A stretch of 64,000 bases of DNA from Mucilaginibacter sabulilitoris (GTDB taxonomy: Bacteria > Bacteroidota > Bacteroidia > Sphingobacteriales > Sphingobacteriaceae). Below are positions 63,841 through 64,000 of this stretch, piece by piece (position 1 is the first letter of the stretch; every line of letters starts with the position of its first letter). The translations under genes were made by a program, and so were the position numbers. The notes under the pieces were generated by a model. The model was not told where the DNA came from. It was given only the letters and a program-made list of their open reading frames with translations, and did no database searches. The stretch is taken from positions 3,658,001 through 3,722,000 of the forward strand of contig NZ_CP139558.1 of assembly GCF_034262375.1 (NCBI RefSeq), given 5' to 3'.

Positions 63841-64000
63841 ATGTTAACAAAAACAATAATTGCCCCAGAGGTTAAGGTCGGACTTTTTGGAATTGGTTTA
63901 AACGTTTACTGGGAACAATTTGAGGGGTTAGAAAAGAGACTGTCTGGGTATACCGATGTAGTAGCCGATAAGCTCAAAGCCTCCGGTGCAGTAGTTGTAA
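63841..64000 (+). CDS. L-arabinose/L-fucose isomerase-like protein, 5' end only
   Basis: ATG at 63841 opens a frame to the window edge (53 codons). The product begins MLTKTIIAPEVKVGLFGIGL and continues NVYWEQFEGLEKRLSGY. The start KVGLFGIGLxxYWxQFxGL is typical of arabinose/fucose-isomerase-type proteins of Bacteroidota. It fits the sugar-degrading role of the locus. The catalytic part lies outside the window. Confidence 0.75.
   Translation, partial: MLTKTIIAPEVKVGLFGIGLNVYWEQFEGLEKRLSGYTDVVADKLKASGAVVV

Noticed and set aside
1..64000. CRISPR array or IS element
   Set aside because: No evenly spaced repeats, no intact transposase and no long terminal inverted repeats were found by reading.

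Overview
The window looks like chromosome from a Bacteroidota bacterium of the Sphingobacteriaceae (Mucilaginibacter/Pedobacter type). The reasons are three SusC-type TonB-dependent receptors, two with SusD partners, paired ECF sigma factors and FecR anti-sigma factors, many short lipoprotein signals of the 'SCKK' kind, a hybrid two-component sensor with Reg_prop/Y_Y_Y repeats, and the near absence of Shine-Dalgarno sequences. No rRNA, tRNA, CRISPR array or intact insertion sequence was recognised. The species assignment is inference.

Layout. 1-2.0 kb: a ROK sugar kinase (cut by the left edge) divergent from a LacI-type regulator. 2.0-6.0 kb: an unusual 1320-residue membrane protein with two extracytoplasmic sensor-like loops and a degenerate P-loop module. 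6.2-7.1 kb: two truncated genes (ankyrin fragment, SRAP/YedK-like remnant) meeting at a scar. 7.3-11.4 kb: a large hybrid histidine kinase. 11.5-15.5 kb: two small ORFs, then a minus-strand run of amidohydrolase (frameshifted), AraC regulator, short-chain dehydrogenase and MsrA. 15.6-22.5 kb: a region rich in gene debris (OB-fold, glyoxalase-like, S10 peptidase and DoxX-like remnants). Embedded in it are a tight three-gene operon encoding a CHAT protease-STAND NTPase, a TPR protein and a small membrane protein, plus an RRM protein and a DUF1080 protein. The CHAT operon is the best candidate for an undescribed (defence or regulated-proteolysis) system.

22.7-28.2 kb: a TIGR03118-type lipoprotein, a metallophosphoesterase, a YceI protein, a di-haem cytochrome and a LytS/LytR pair. 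A 31-bp conserved element lies upstream of the first two. 28.6-35.6 kb: sigma factor, FecR, SusC and SusD, with a striking three-way-junction RNA fold between fecR and susC and a strong terminator after susD. 35.6-36.2 kb: decayed integrase and excisionase-like genes. 36.9-40.7 kb: an AraC regulator divergent from a PhyH dioxygenase, Gfo/Idh/MocA oxidoreductase and sugar isomerase operon.

40.8-50.3 kb: an S41 protease divergent from a FecR, TonB-receptor and two-lipoprotein unit, with an ECF sigma factor at the far end. 50.6-64 kb: a carbohydrate-utilisation locus. It holds two paralogous AraC regulators, a TIM-barrel isomerase, a six-hairpin glycosidase-like protein, a second PhyH enzyme, a SusC/SusD pair, a GH43-like enzyme and the start of an arabinose/fucose-isomerase-like gene. 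Together the right half imports oligosaccharides across the outer membrane, cleaves them in the periplasm and modifies or isomerises the sugars in the cytoplasm under AraC and sigma/anti-sigma control. That pathway reading is inference from family membership.
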